Of a DNA stretch of 64,000 bases, positions 26,311 through 35,941 are shown in pieces. The notes under the pieces are model-generated. The model made no database searches. It was not told the DNA's origin and worked only from the letters and a program-made list of their open reading frames with translations. Each line of letters begins with the position of its first letter. Position 1 is the first letter of the stretch. The position numbers were made by a program, and so were the translations under genes. This DNA comes from CAYTGM01 sp964437365 (GTDB lineage: Bacteria; Sumerlaeota; Sumerlaeia; SLMS01): contig CAYTGM010000006.1 in assembly GCA_964437365.1 (NCBI GenBank), positions 174,668 to 238,667 of the forward strand, read 5' to 3'.

Positions 26311-27357
26311 ATGAATCCAACAAAAGCATACGCAGCCTATAGTGACAAAGACAACCTGAAACCGTACGACCTCAATCGACGTGAAGTGGGACCTAAAGAC
26401 GTGCAAATTGAAATCCTGTATTGTGGAGTCTGTCACAGTGACATCCATATGGCACATAATGACTGGGGAATGACTGTCTATCCACTGGTACCGGGGCACG
26501 AGATCATCGGCCGCGTCAAAGCAACAGGCTCTGATGTGAAGAATTTCACCGAAGGCGAACTGGTTGGTGTTGGCTGCATGGTTGATTCCTGTCGAGAATG
26601 TGAACCGTGTAAACAGAACCTGGAACAGCATTGTGAAAAAGGGATGATCATGACCTATGGCAGCCCGGACCCACACGGAACCGATGCGATTACCCAGGGT
26701 GGATATTCCACTCAAATTGTCGTCGACAAAGACTTTGTTCTAAAAGTCTCAGAGAAACTCGACACGAAAGCCGTCGCTCCCCTGCTGTGCGCAGGCATCA
26801 CAACCTATTCACCCTTAAAACAATGGAACGTGAAAGCTGGCGATAAGGTTGGAGTGATCGGGCTTGGCGGTCTTGGCCACATGGGAGTCAAGCTGGCTGC
26901 AGCCATGGGAGCGGAAGTAGTCATGATTACCCGCTCAGCCGAAAAGGGTCAGGACGCAAAGCGACTGGGGGCAAGTGATGTGCTGGTGTCCCAAGACCAG
27001 AAGCAGATGGAGGCTCATGCTGGCACCTTTGACTTCCTCCTGAACACAATCCCCGTTGAACACGACATGACCCCTTATATCCCTCTCCTCAAACTGGGGA
27101 AAACCATGTCGATCGTCGGAGCATCCATGACCCAGATGAATACTCTTCCCCTGGCGTTTGGTCGTAAGATTGTTGCTGGGTCACTGATCGGTGGTATTAA
27201 AGAGACACAAGAGATGCTCGACTTCTGCGCTAAACACAATATTGTCTCCGATGTGGAGATGATCAAGATGGAAGATATTAATGCTGCTTATGATAGAGTC
27301 GTGAAGTCCGATGTTAAGTATCGCTTCGTGATTGATATGCAGTCGTATACAGGATGA
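26311..27357 (+). CDS. Zinc-dependent NAD(P)+ alcohol/aldehyde dehydrogenase (YahK/CAD-like)
   Basis: This 348-residue medium-chain dehydrogenase has the catalytic zinc site CGVCHSDIH (about residues 37-45) followed by PGHEIIGRV (about 69-77). The structural-zinc cysteine cluster is CRECEPCKQNLEQHC (about 94-108), and the Rossmann motif is GLGGLGHMG (about 186-194). The overall pattern is closest to E. coli YahK and cinnamyl-alcohol dehydrogenases, which reduce aldehydes with NADPH. AGGAG lies about 10 bases upstream. It is monocistronic, with no aldehyde pathway genes nearby, so detoxification of aldehydes is the likely role. Confidence 0.94.
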   Translation: MNPTKAYAAYSDKDNLKPYDLNRREVGPKDVQIEILYCGVCHSDIHMAHNDWGMTVYPLVPGHEIIGRVKATGSDVKNFTEGELVGVGCMVDSCRECEPCKQNLEQHCEKGMIMTYGSPDPHGTDAITQGGYSTQIVVDKDFVLKVSEKLDTKAVAPLLCAGITTYSPLKQWNVKAGDKVGVIGLGGLGHMGVKLAAAMGAEVVMITRSAEKGQDAKRLGASDVLVSQDQKQMEAHAGTFDFLLNTIPVEHDMTPYIPLLKLGKTMSIVGASMTQMNTLPLAFGRKIVAGSLIGGIKETQEMLDFCAKHNIVSDVEMIKMEDINAAYDRVVKSDVKYRFVIDMQSYTG

Positions 27358-27587
27358 TGAACAAGGAGGGGAAGGGGTGAGCCTGCATTGAGAGACTCAG
27401 AGAATTGAGTTGGATCCCTAACCTCAATGGCTTTGAACTCAATGTGAATGAAATCTTAACCATTGAGCCCAACTAACGCACAGTGGAGCTTCTCGAAGTC
27501 CGATTGACTGATGAGAAGCAATACCCCGCTGTAATCAATATGGCGTGATCAGAAATTCGGCAGACATTCTCATTCAGGAATAGAGCC

Positions 27588-28280
27588 GTGGGTACTGCAG
27601 TCACAGCTAGAGAAATAATAGTCGTTACCGGTGGCTGCTGCCTTGCTTTTTTGAGTGCCGCATTAAACGTCGACTTCCTCCTGAGTACAGGCACATCGGT
27701 CAGTCATATGACCGGAGATATCTCACGAATCGCCCCGGAGCTCATTGCATCAAGTGAAGTCTTTGGCATCTCGGGACTGAGATTGATAGCTGCTGTCAGC
27801 GGATTTGTATCAGGGGCGTTCTTTGCTGGCTATTTGATCCATCAGCCTCGGTTGTCATTCGCAAAACCATACGGACATGTGTTTCTTATCATTTCCGGGT
27901 GTATATTGATCTCTTATCTAATCAGACCTGGATTTTTATCCTTATCGATTTTCTCTGCGGCCTTTGCCTGTGGCCTTCAAAACGCGATGGCAACAACATA
28001 TAAAGGGGTCATACTCCGCACAACTCATTTGACAGGGCTCCTGACAGACCTTGGAAGCAATCTGGGAATGAAGCTTCGAGGACTTGATGTGGGCACAGTC
28101 AAGTTGATCATTCCTGCTACGCTTTCGCTCAGCTTTCTATTGGGCTCTCTCTTTGCCGCTATTGCAAAATTCTCTCTTCACCTGCAGCTATTGCCCTGGC
28201 TTTCGGCACTCTATTTCATTGGAGGCTGCACCTGGATTCTCATCAAACCGACAATTGATCGATTACCAAGAGAACAATAA
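27588..28280 (+). CDS. DUF1275 (YoaK-like) membrane protein
   Basis: The 230-residue protein has six predicted transmembrane helices and the family features FLSAALNVDFLLSTGTSVSH plus MTGDISR in the first third. GLQNAMATTYKGVILRTTHL and TGLLTDLG in the second half form the inverted-repeat counterpart typical of DUF1275. The start is GTG with AGGA eight bases upstream. Function is not established; the fold suggests a transporter. It stands alone. Confidence 0.9.
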   Translation: MGTAVTAREIIVVTGGCCLAFLSAALNVDFLLSTGTSVSHMTGDISRIAPELIASSEVFGISGLRLIAAVSGFVSGAFFAGYLIHQPRLSFAKPYGHVFLIISGCILISYLIRPGFLSLSIFSAAFACGLQNAMATTYKGVILRTTHLTGLLTDLGSNLGMKLRGLDVGTVKLIIPATLSLSFLLGSLFAAIAKFSLHLQLLPWLSALYFIGGCTWILIKPTIDRLPREQ

Positions 28281-28408
28281 TACTAACCATGAGTCCTTAC
28301 GCTTGCATTATAAGGTACTCTCACAAGTGGGATCACAATCGACAACATGATGCCCTACGATAGAACTTACGGGCTATCTGTTTGTGGAAAAAGAAGTTTG
28401 AAACTTTG

Positions 28409-29467
28409 TCACCGGGCACAGTCACAATTGTATTGTGGCGATTGATTTAAGGTTCTTTCACCTTTTGTAAATACAGGCTGTGTCCAGGCAAAACTACCAT
28501 CTACACCGTATACTTTAGCCCGTATATACTTGCCATTTGGAAAAGTACGTGCAGGGCTTTCGGTGCAGGTTGCTACAATTTCACCTTCGTTCGAAATGAA
28601 CTCTACCCTTTCGAAGGGCTCATCAACTTCGACCGAATAGCATGTTTCGGTTACATTGATTTCATTAATCGATACGCCTGTTGTGAAGTAGAACCTTCCG
28701 TTTTCTAAGGCGTTCAAAATATTGGATTTTGTCAAATCCTTTGCCTGAACCATCACCCAGCATCTTCCGGGGTTAGATCGATCGGGCTTGAACTCGCCTT
28801 TGAAATGATGTGCGTCATCAACGCCGATACCATAAATTTGATTTCCAGTTGTCAGCAATTGATCCCAGACCTGCTCCATCCCCAGATGCTCTGCATTGCC
28901 AAAATTGTTAACCAGGGGATGTCCGTTATATATCTCGAGAAGATTGTATCTTTCGAGATACTGTAATTCCTCGAAAGAAAACGCCCACCGGAAATTAGGA
29001 TGATTGATATGGGGAATGCCATTGGCTTCACGAATCGCATCGATATTTTCCTGAAGTGTGTGCTCGATTGATTCCTGTTCATAAATGGGCTCCACTTTAC
29101 GATCAACATCGATTCCATTAATGTGGATGGGCTTACTCCCAGCAAAGGCTGATCGATAAGTTGCGGAAACCTCTTCGCCGGGGATGAGCAACATTAAATC
29201 GCTGGCTATATTCGCCTCCTCTGGATTGGTAACGACATTGTGATCGGTCAAAACAAGAAAATCGTAACCGTTCTCCAGATACCAGAGCGCGACTTCGTTC
29301 GGTGAGCTGTCACCATCGCTGTTCGTCGTATGTGTGTGAGTATTTCCCTTATACCAATTCAATTGTGTTTGGTATGGTGAATTATCTTCAAACACTGTGG
29401 GATGCTTAGTCGTACATGACATGATGCACATCAGCATTGCAAATTCAATATACAGAACTATCTTCAT
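28409..29467 (-). CDS. PHP-domain phosphoesterase lipoprotein
   Basis: This protein of 352 residues from ATG 29467 is preferred over the upstream ATG because AGAAGGTG lies just before it. A lipoprotein signal ends at IMSC (about Cys17). The PHP metal-binding signature follows: GNTHTHTTNSDG (about residues 40-51), VLTDHNVV (about 70-77), and the HINHPNF and GVDDAHHFKG histidine/aspartate sites. PHP enzymes hydrolyse phosphoesters; anchored ones probably act in the periplasm. The C-terminal 80 residues form a beta-sandwich. No operon partner. Confidence 0.87.
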   Translation of the reverse strand: MKIVLYIEFAMLMCIMSCTTKHPTVFEDNSPYQTQLNWYKGNTHTHTTNSDGDSSPNEVALWYLENGYDFLVLTDHNVVTNPEEANIASDLMLLIPGEEVSATYRSAFAGSKPIHINGIDVDRKVEPIYEQESIEHTLQENIDAIREANGIPHINHPNFRWAFSFEELQYLERYNLLEIYNGHPLVNNFGNAEHLGMEQVWDQLLTTGNQIYGIGVDDAHHFKGEFKPDRSNPGRCWVMVQAKDLTKSNILNALENGRFYFTTGVSINEINVTETCYSVEVDEPFERVEFISNEGEIVATCTESPARTFPNGKYIRAKVYGVDGSFAWTQPVFTKGERTLNQSPQYNCDCAR

Positions 29468-29742
29468 GGAACACCTTCTCATCAATCAAAGTAAGAACTA
29501 TGGAAAACTTCATCCTGGATTCATCGACTCGACATATGCTTTATCGTTTGAAATTCTGGCAGCTGATCTTTTGAAGCCAAATTGTCCTGGAATATTAACC
29601 CTTATTTGCTTATCAGAACGAGTCTTATCCTCATGTGCAAGGAGGAAAATTAAGCAACACAAGACGCCGTGGAATTTGGCAAATTTCTTCAGCCTGAACA
29701 TGAAGGGTTGAGAGCCTGATTCTTACCTGCCTGCAGACTTTC

Positions 29743-30121
29743 TTGAGCTCAAAGGCCGTCATTTCTGAGGTGAAACTGGCTCTGGCAAACGAAACATTAC
29801 TATCTGGACCGGCAAGAGGCACTTTCTGGGTCAAGGCTCAGATAATGATAATCATGAATTACGCCGATGTCGGCACGGGTCGTTGCCAGAAGGATCCAGA
29901 AATAGCAAAGAAAGCCTGGATATTTTCCATGTGGATATCTACTGACAGTCGACGCCTGGGAGCAGGCACAGGATTAATCGACGATTCCATTCCTTATGCT
30001 CGATCGATCAATGTTACCCGTCTTCTTTTGGATGTCAGAAATGACGCCAAGGCTGCTTGTGAAACTTTACAGGAAACTCGGATTTAGAAGAGTGAAGAAT
30101 GGTAGTTTCAGCAGCAAATGA
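29743..30121 (+). pseudogene. Frameshifted GNAT acetyltransferase remnant
   Basis: The frame from 29743 contains a clear GNAT core: IFSMWISTDSRRLGAGTGLI, then VTRLLLDVRNDA. After that it runs into ETLQETRI and stops. Another frame from about 30058 continues as KLYRKLGFRRVKNGSFSSK, the expected C-terminal LYxKLGF of GNAT enzymes. A frameshift near 30055 therefore breaks the gene. The N-terminal third is also unlike the family, so the copy is probably dead. Confidence 0.6.
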
Positions 30122-30240
30122 ACGAAACAAACGATCACCGCAGAGAATTACGTTTGCCCGAGACGGGAAATTCTAATAACTAGATCTGCAATACCATTCA
30201 AAGAACCGCTAAGGTGTATATTCACATGTGCCGAATGCAC

Positions 30241-30354
30241 CTATCCCAACCACGTGCGAAATGATCGGCCAAAAGCCCTGGCCTTTCCCCCAACCAGAAA
30301 GTAAAGAAATACAAGCTCTCCAACTAAGAGAGCAAAAACGTCGTCCATCGTCAT
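30241..30354 (-). CDS. Candidate small membrane protein
   Basis: A 37-codon frame starts at ATG 30354 or 30348 after AAAAGGATG and encodes one hydrophobic helix (FALLVGELVFLYFLVGG) followed by a basic tail (KARAFGRSFRTWLG). It sits alone in a 500-base gap. The ribosome site and charge pattern support translation, but there is no homology evidence. Confidence 0.3.
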   Translation of the reverse strand: MTMDDVFALLVGELVFLYFLVGGKARAFGRSFRTWLG

Positions 30355-30657
30355 CCTTTTTACCCAAAGGATGATATGTCAGGCTTTTTTTCACACACAA
30401 AAACGGGATCACGGCATAATGGGATGTGGATTTTGATGTCGTATAATTCGGTTACACTCTCGGTACGCTCCCGACTTTCATCACCATAACTGTACGCATA
30501 TGCACGGATACGAGATGCATCCGTTCGATATCGCGCAAATATATCTTATGGGCTCGGGGAATTATCTTCTACAGCAAGACTTTACTACTTTTTTAAATAA
30601 GCATCGATCTTGCACATCAACTTTGATTCGGATCACCTCATTAACGGAGATATTTTG

Positions 30658-31833
30658 GTGCGTTTAACTCTTATTTATCTGCTACTTTTCAACGTTGTTG
30701 CTGCGGCGACATTTGCTCAAGGCATCCGTCGCCCTCAGGGCATCTATATGATTGGGAACGTTGGGCAGTCATTTCCTGACCCCGAGGTTCTCGCTAGGCC
30801 TTATGTTGACGGCTTTACGGTCCGTGTCTTTTGGGAGGATTTAGAACCGCAGAAAGGCGACTTTGACTTTTCCATCATCGAAGCCGCTTTACAGAATCTC
30901 GCTTCGTATGGAGGAACTAAGCGAATGACTTTGGAAATCTTTTCACGCGAAGTACCCAGTTGGTTGCTGGCGGAGCCAGGTATAGTAACTTACGATGCAC
31001 GTAATATCGCAGGCGGTAGTGCGTCCGGTCAGACCATTACCGTGCCACTCCCATGGGACCCTATTACGCTCGAGCGCTGGGATCTTTTCGTAGCAACATT
31101 GGCCGCACACCAGTTATACGATGAAATTGCTGGAATAGAACTACCTCTGGCTTCTCATTCTTTACTGGCTCACATCAATGCAGAAATTCCTGGCCTGGGT
31201 GGTATTCGAGACCAGGGCGGGTTGTTAGTAGCTACACCAGAATATGACCGTGCACTCTTGCTGGATGCTATTTCTCAGGCAATTCACAGCATGGAATCCC
31301 GATTCACTGCACCGTCAGTGTTCCTTCTTTATTTTGACATGGACGACGGTACTTTGCCTCATCTGGGAGATGTCATACTCACAATGCTGCAAGATGACTT
31401 TTTCCCTGCACCTGGTCGTGAGGGCGTAGGTCTCTTCCGAGAGAGTTGGGCGTGTGATCAGCCTGTTGGTCGTCCTGGAGACGCGTTGTTCGATATGCAA
31501 GATGAGACATTTATTCTACTCCAGGCATTGCAAGGATGGGTAAATCCCTTTCAGGATCCTGAAGCTACTGATCAGTGCATGATCTTTGATCCTCCACAGA
31601 CTCCCGGCTGGCAAACTGGCGACCGCCTGACTGACAATGAAATAAGAAAAACGAGCGTCTCTGGACCTGAAATTGGAATCATTCACGGTATGCAGGAACT
31701 CAACTGTTACTACTTCGAACTCTATGTAGGCGATCTTCGCCATGAACCATTCGCCGATGACTTACAGCAGATGCACGATTTGATCTGGCAGATGCCCCCT
31801 TCACCGATTCTCAACGCCTGGGCAATTTATTAG
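30658..31833 (+). CDS. Secreted TIM-barrel glycoside-hydrolase-like protein
   Basis: This protein of about 391 residues starts at GTG 30658, with GGAG about 9 bases upstream; the open frame begins at 30610. A signal peptide ends near TFAQ. The sequence GFTVRVFWEDLEPQKGDFDF (about residues 50-70) is the strand-1/strand-2 pattern of GH42/GH5-like (beta/alpha)8 glycosidases. IAGIELPLASHSLLA later may carry a catalytic-side acid. Exact family and catalytic residues cannot be assigned. The rest has no second domain. It stands alone. Confidence 0.55.
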   Translation: MRLTLIYLLLFNVVAAATFAQGIRRPQGIYMIGNVGQSFPDPEVLARPYVDGFTVRVFWEDLEPQKGDFDFSIIEAALQNLASYGGTKRMTLEIFSREVPSWLLAEPGIVTYDARNIAGGSASGQTITVPLPWDPITLERWDLFVATLAAHQLYDEIAGIELPLASHSLLAHINAEIPGLGGIRDQGGLLVATPEYDRALLLDAISQAIHSMESRFTAPSVFLLYFDMDDGTLPHLGDVILTMLQDDFFPAPGREGVGLFRESWACDQPVGRPGDALFDMQDETFILLQALQGWVNPFQDPEATDQCMIFDPPQTPGWQTGDRLTDNEIRKTSVSGPEIGIIHGMQELNCYYFELYVGDLRHEPFADDLQQMHDLIWQMPPSPILNAWAIY

Positions 31834-31893
31834 CGGAAGGGCTCTCTTTTTGCTCTGTTCTGAAGCATTAAATGATATGGAGTATACTCACCC

Positions 31894-32388
31894 ATGCCGA
31901 AAGCGCCAGATCCAACAACTTCTGAAATGATTGGTAAAAAAGCCCCCGCCTTTACCCTCCCCGACCAAGAAGGTAAGAAACACAAGCTTGCTGACTACAA
32001 AGGCAAGAATGTCGTTTTGTTCTTCTACCCAAAAGACGATACGCCAGGCTGTACAAAAGAGTCATGTGCCTTTACAAACCTGAAGCCCAAATTTGAAAAG
32101 CTCAATACGGTGGTGATGTCTATCTCCATTCTCGACTCAGCCTCTAAGGCGAAGTTTGCTGAAAAGCACGGATTGTCTCATCTGTTGCTTGCTGATGAAG
32201 ATAGAAGCATCGTTGAGAAATATGGCGTCTGGAAAGAAAAGAACATGTATGGAAAAAAATACATGGGTGTCAGCCGTGAGACTTTCGTTATAGACGAATC
32301 AGGTAAGATCATCGCCCACTGGGAAAAAGCCAAGGGTAACGAGGAACACCCACAGGAAGTTCTGGATTGGTTGAAAGAGAACGGTTAA
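31894..32388 (+). CDS. bcp: Thioredoxin-dependent peroxiredoxin (Bcp/PrxQ family)
   Basis: This 164-residue AhpC/TSA-fold peroxiredoxin has the Bcp signature FFYPKDDTPGCTKESCAF, with the peroxidatic and resolving cysteines five residues apart (about Cys49 and Cys54). VSRETFVIDESGKI is the usual C-terminal strand. It reduces hydrogen peroxide and organic hydroperoxides using thioredoxin. A GGAG precedes the ATG. It converges on the DUF1772 gene, with a nested hairpin between them. Confidence 0.95.
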   Translation: MPKAPDPTTSEMIGKKAPAFTLPDQEGKKHKLADYKGKNVVLFFYPKDDTPGCTKESCAFTNLKPKFEKLNTVVMSISILDSASKAKFAEKHGLSHLLLADEDRSIVEKYGVWKEKNMYGKKYMGVSRETFVIDESGKIIAHWEKAKGNEEHPQEVLDWLKENG

Positions 32389-32434
32389 TTTCTTTTCGCG
32401 CAACTGATCACTTTCAATATCTTATTCATTCTTG

Positions 32435-32473
32435 CCCAGCAGATCGAGACTCTCGAGTCTTACTTCTGCTGGG
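32435..32473. terminator. Nested hairpin between convergent bcp and DUF1772 genes
   Basis: CCCAGCAGA (32435-32443) pairs with TCTGCTGGG (32465-32473), enclosing an inner GACTC/GAGTC stem. There is no strong U-tract, so termination is likely but not certain. Confidence 0.5.
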
Positions 32474-32550
32474 ACCCTTACTTCTCATTTGAAGACGACG
32501 ATCCCGATACAGACTTCCAACGACAGGCGTGCGACAGACAGAGTCACTGG

Positions 32551-33012
32551 TCATCGAATCGCCAGGAAGAGTGCACAGGAAACTAAGTAGCAAATCGTCC
32601 GGTAATGATTTAAACGCGTCCAGCGAATCAGATACTTCTTCCACAAGCTCCCAGCTTCCTCGCTCTGCGGAGTAACCTTCGCCAGTGATTCATTGAGAGG
32701 TACGTTACCTGCACCAGTTATCATCAGACCAAACACGTTTAACAGAGTTGCGAGAAACATCAGGCCCATAGATAGTTCAGCACTTTGAAAATATGCTGTA
32801 ACCAGCGCCCCCACTGAAATTACAGTCCCTCCGAGGAAGGGTAGAAAAACGACTGGGTTAATCACGTTCACGTTAATCATCTGCATCGCCGCGATACCCT
32901 GGCGCGAATCCAGACGAGCCAGAGCCTGCATCACGAAGGTGGAAAAAGTAAAGAATATACCGGCCGTAAGACCATTGGCTATAACTGCTGCAAAGATCAG
33001 TATCTCAATCAT
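32551..33012 (-). CDS. DUF1772 (anthrone-oxygenase-like) membrane protein
   Basis: The 153-residue protein has four predicted helices. The family traits GIFFTFSTFVMQALARLD near residues 18-35 and QMINVNVINPVVF near 44-56 are typical of DUF1772. The polar segment RWTRLNHYRTICYLVS carries the conserved WxxxNHxR. Its start overlaps the stop of the NmrA-like gene by 4 bases (ATGA), so the two are co-translated. Enzymatic roles are known only for fungal anthrone oxygenases; here the role is unknown. Confidence 0.88.
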   Translation of the reverse strand: MIEILIFAAVIANGLTAGIFFTFSTFVMQALARLDSRQGIAAMQMINVNVINPVVFLPFLGGTVISVGALVTAYFQSAELSMGLMFLATLLNVFGLMITGAGNVPLNESLAKVTPQSEEAGSLWKKYLIRWTRLNHYRTICYLVSCALFLAIR

Positions 33013-33884
33013 CCTGCAGTTCCCTTCAAAGCAATGTCAGGGTTCCATACTCCGGAAGCTGCAGTACGTTGAGCGAACTCTCGAAAATCCCGCGGAGGTC
33101 GGCCAAGAGCACGTTCAACACCATCGCAGATGTGGGCATTTCTCCCGTCTAAAACCGTGTCGAAGAGATAGGCAACCATTTCCACCATCATTGCATCGGA
33201 CCCTGCAGCCTCCATTCCTGCAATAAGCTGCTCCGTCTCTATCGGAACATAGCTGATATCCCGCCCGATCGCAGAAGAGATATCCGATGCAATGTCAGCA
33301 AAGGTCATCAGGCGAGGACCGGTGACCTCATAGGTTTCCCCCTCATGCCCGGGTTCTGTCAGAGCTGCTGTCACCACATCAGCGATATCTTCTATATCGA
33401 TATGCGGTTCGACTGCCTCCGGTCGAGGCAACGTAATGCTCCCCTGACGAATCATCTGCGAGAAAACACCTTCGCTGAAATTCTGGTTAAACCAGCTTGC
33501 ACGAACTATTGTTGTGTCAGGGTCGACAGCACGAACCAACTGCTCAGCACGCTGTGCTTCGGTTTCACCACGTCCGGTAAGCAGAACGATTCTTTGAACG
33601 CCCATCTCTTTAGCCAGACGCGTGAACCGCTCCGCATTTTCCGGAGCACCGGGAACCGCAATGTCTGGCGAATAGGTGATATAGACAGCATTCACTTCCT
33701 CCAGATTTGCCGCCCAGGTTGCATCATCATTCCAGTCGAAGCGAATTTCAGACGAACGGGATGCCGACCGCACCTGAAGTCCCATCGCGTTTAACCGATC
33801 CACAACCCGCTTCCCTGTTTTGCCCGTTCCACCAATCACGAGAAATTGAGTCTTGTGTTTTGCATCACCCTGTGTGTTTTTCAT
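33009..33884 (-). CDS. NmrA-like NAD(P)-binding oxidoreductase
   Basis: This protein of 291 residues starts at ATG 33884, with AAGGA about 9 bases upstream; an upstream extension to 33983 is non-conserved. The N-terminal dinucleotide motif is GGTGKTGKRV. VLLTGRGETEAQRAEQLV and RASWFNQNFSEGVF are typical of NmrA/QOR2-like proteins that sense redox or reduce quinones. It is co-transcribed with the DUF1772 gene and divergent from an AraC regulator that probably controls both. Confidence 0.9.
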   Translation of the reverse strand: MKNTQGDAKHKTQFLVIGGTGKTGKRVVDRLNAMGLQVRSASRSSEIRFDWNDDATWAANLEEVNAVYITYSPDIAVPGAPENAERFTRLAKEMGVQRIVLLTGRGETEAQRAEQLVRAVDPDTTIVRASWFNQNFSEGVFSQMIRQGSITLPRPEAVEPHIDIEDIADVVTAALTEPGHEGETYEVTGPRLMTFADIASDISSAIGRDISYVPIETEQLIAGMEAAGSDAMMVEMVAYLFDTVLDGRNAHICDGVERALGRPPRDFREFAQRTAASGVWNPDIALKGTAG

Positions 33885-34037
33885 CTTACGTTTTCCTTTT
33901 TGATGTCGACCTTCATTGCCGGCCGCAAAAACAATGAACGAGAAAACACGCAAGTTGTCTATGGCCCAAAATCTGAGAAACATGACCGATCGTCCAAATC
34001 AAGAACTTTACCTGCGCTACCACTGGGGATAGAAAAG

Positions 34038-35006
34038 ATGGATCAATACCTGAGTGCCGATGAGGCCGCCAAAATCCTGAACAAACCGGTCGACCCCCTT
34101 GCGGATGTCCTCCACCTCCTCGCCATGAGCAGTGTTTTCTGCGCTGTTTCACGGGCCTCAAGACCCTGGGGGATGACAATTCCTCCGATGCCTGAAACGA
34201 TGATGTACCATGTAGCAACAGAAGGAGAATGGTGGATCGAGTTAGACGGGCGTGACCCCGTTCCAATGCAGCCCGGAGATCTTGCACTGATTCCTCACGG
34301 TGAGGGGCATCGACTCGTAAGCAGTCTGGGGAATGAAGCTCCTGCACTTTTTGACTTACCTCGCGTTGAAATGACTGACCGGTACGAGGTGATCGAGTTC
34401 GGAGGCGGCGGCGAGTTGAATCGACTCATCTGCGGAACCGCGACCTTTTCCCATCCTGCGGCACTGGATATCGTGGGCATGATGCCGACGTTAATCCATC
34501 TTTCCGCTGAGGAAGAAAAAACAAGGAACTGGCTGTATAGCACCATGTCTCTACTCTCAGAAGAAGCGCGGGCATTACGACCTGGGGTCGAGTTAATACT
34601 TTGCCGACTCTCTGAAGTGCTTGTGATTCAGGCGGTGCGTGCCTGGATCGACACCTCGCCCGAAGAAAACCTGGGGTGGCTCGGAGCACTCCGTGATCCA
34701 CAAATAGGACGCTCCCTCCAAGAAGTGCAGCGTCAACCGGCCGCCGAATGGTCGGTTGAGAAACTGGCAAGAGTCGCCGCGATGTCGCGTTCTGCCTTTG
34801 CCTCTCGCTTTAAAGAGCTGGTTGGAGAGTCCCCCATGCAGTTTGTCACGCGCTGGCGTATGCTCATCGCGAAGAAGCTCATCGTAAATGAAGACATGAC
34901 ACTCGCTCAAGTGGCGGAAGAGCTCGGTTACGAATCCGAGTCGTCATTCAGCCGTGCCTTTAAAAGAACGACCGGATACTCCCCCGGCGCACTTAGAAGC
35001 AACTGA
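34038..35006 (+). CDS. AraC-family regulator with Cupin_6 sensor domain
   Basis: The protein has 322 residues from ATG 34038; the frame is open from 33846, but that part overlaps the divergent promoter. The N-terminal half has the Cupin_6 pattern VDPLADVLHLLAMSS and the metal-less cupin strand EWWIELDG...MQPGDLALIPHGEGH. The C-terminal half carries the two AraC helix-turn-helices, including SVEKLARVAAMSRSAFASRF and LAQVAEELGYESESSFSRAF. In many genomes such regulators lie divergent from an NmrA-like/DUF1772 operon, as here, so it is the likely regulator of the 33884-32551 operon. Confidence 0.9.
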   Translation: MDQYLSADEAAKILNKPVDPLADVLHLLAMSSVFCAVSRASRPWGMTIPPMPETMMYHVATEGEWWIELDGRDPVPMQPGDLALIPHGEGHRLVSSLGNEAPALFDLPRVEMTDRYEVIEFGGGGELNRLICGTATFSHPAALDIVGMMPTLIHLSAEEEKTRNWLYSTMSLLSEEARALRPGVELILCRLSEVLVIQAVRAWIDTSPEENLGWLGALRDPQIGRSLQEVQRQPAAEWSVEKLARVAAMSRSAFASRFKELVGESPMQFVTRWRMLIAKKLIVNEDMTLAQVAEELGYESESSFSRAFKRTTGYSPGALRSN

Positions 35007-35060
35007 TTAAGCTTGTTGAATCCACTCTCCAAGAGCTCGTCCCACCGTTAGGAGTGAGCT

Positions 35061-35840
35061 CTATTTACGCCTGACTTCCAGATGTGGGAGAACACTCAGC
35101 AGATCTTCGACCTCCTCTTGAGGGAAGTCAGACGAAAGAGCGAGTCTTCTCAGCTTCGTGCATTGCTTTAGGGGATCCAGTTCAACAACGCCCGTGTTAT
35201 CAATCTCGAGGGTTTCCAGATCGCCGCAACTAGACAGCGGAGTTAAGTCTGTAACTGCTGTCTTTGAAAGACTCAGTCCTTGAAGAAATCGACACCCTTC
35301 AAGCCTTTTCAAGTCAGTATCATTAAAATTTGTCTCTACGACATTCAAGGTCATCAGGTCTTTCATGTTATCCAATGCCGAGAAGTCAGTAATAGAAGAG
35401 CACTGCCATTGTTGCAGGTTCCTCATTCCCCGAGAAGAGCTGAGAAAATCGATCGTTGTGATTTTTCTATTTAGTGATGCGTTGAACGTTTGCAGTGTTT
35501 TGATTGCTTTCAGTGGAGCTAATTTTTCATCAATGGCAGCTGTGTTCATATAGACATTCAGCTCACGCAATTTCGGTAGATCCAGCAACGGTCCGTAGTC
35601 CTCAAATGTATGCCCACTACGGTAGAGATCAAGAACTTCGACCTTAGGTGTTTGGCGGAGGAATTCGATAGAATCCACCGCACTCATGTATAGACTCACA
35701 TTCCTCAAATCTGTACAGTTTTCAAGATTTGCGGTGTTGGAAACGTGTGTGCTGTAGAAGTTAACATCGACGAGCTTTGTCAAATTCTCGAAAGGGGCCA
35801 GGACGATGTGTTCTGTCTTTGAAGAAATGATTCCTCTCAC
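35061..35840 (-). CDS. Leucine-rich-repeat protein (possibly 5'-truncated)
   Basis: The 259-residue protein consists almost wholly of irregular LRRs of about 21-24 residues, such as LKRLEGCRFLQGLSLSKTAV and TPLSSCGDLETLEIDNTGVV. It has no signal peptide and starts at GTG 35840 without a good ribosome site. An in-frame TAG lies five codons upstream, so an N-terminal part may have been lost. Only about 100 bases separate it from the radical SAM gene. It probably mediates protein binding; no partner is evident. Confidence 0.6.
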   Translation of the reverse strand: MRGIISSKTEHIVLAPFENLTKLVDVNFYSTHVSNTANLENCTDLRNVSLYMSAVDSIEFLRQTPKVEVLDLYRSGHTFEDYGPLLDLPKLRELNVYMNTAAIDEKLAPLKAIKTLQTFNASLNRKITTIDFLSSSRGMRNLQQWQCSSITDFSALDNMKDLMTLNVVETNFNDTDLKRLEGCRFLQGLSLSKTAVTDLTPLSSCGDLETLEIDNTGVVELDPLKQCTKLRRLALSSDFPQEEVEDLLSVLPHLEVRRK

Positions 35841-35941
35841 GTTGAAAAGCTTCTAGTATTCTTGATTGATATCACCAAAAATTAATCTCCGGGCTGCCAC
35901 TGCCGGACATCGCTATTGATCTGTGATTCAGATTTTCTTTC

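Noticed and set aside
33913..34347. 144-codon minus-strand frame opposite the AraC regulator
   Set aside because: The AraC and cupin motifs on the plus strand are clear; the antisense frame has low complexity and no motif.
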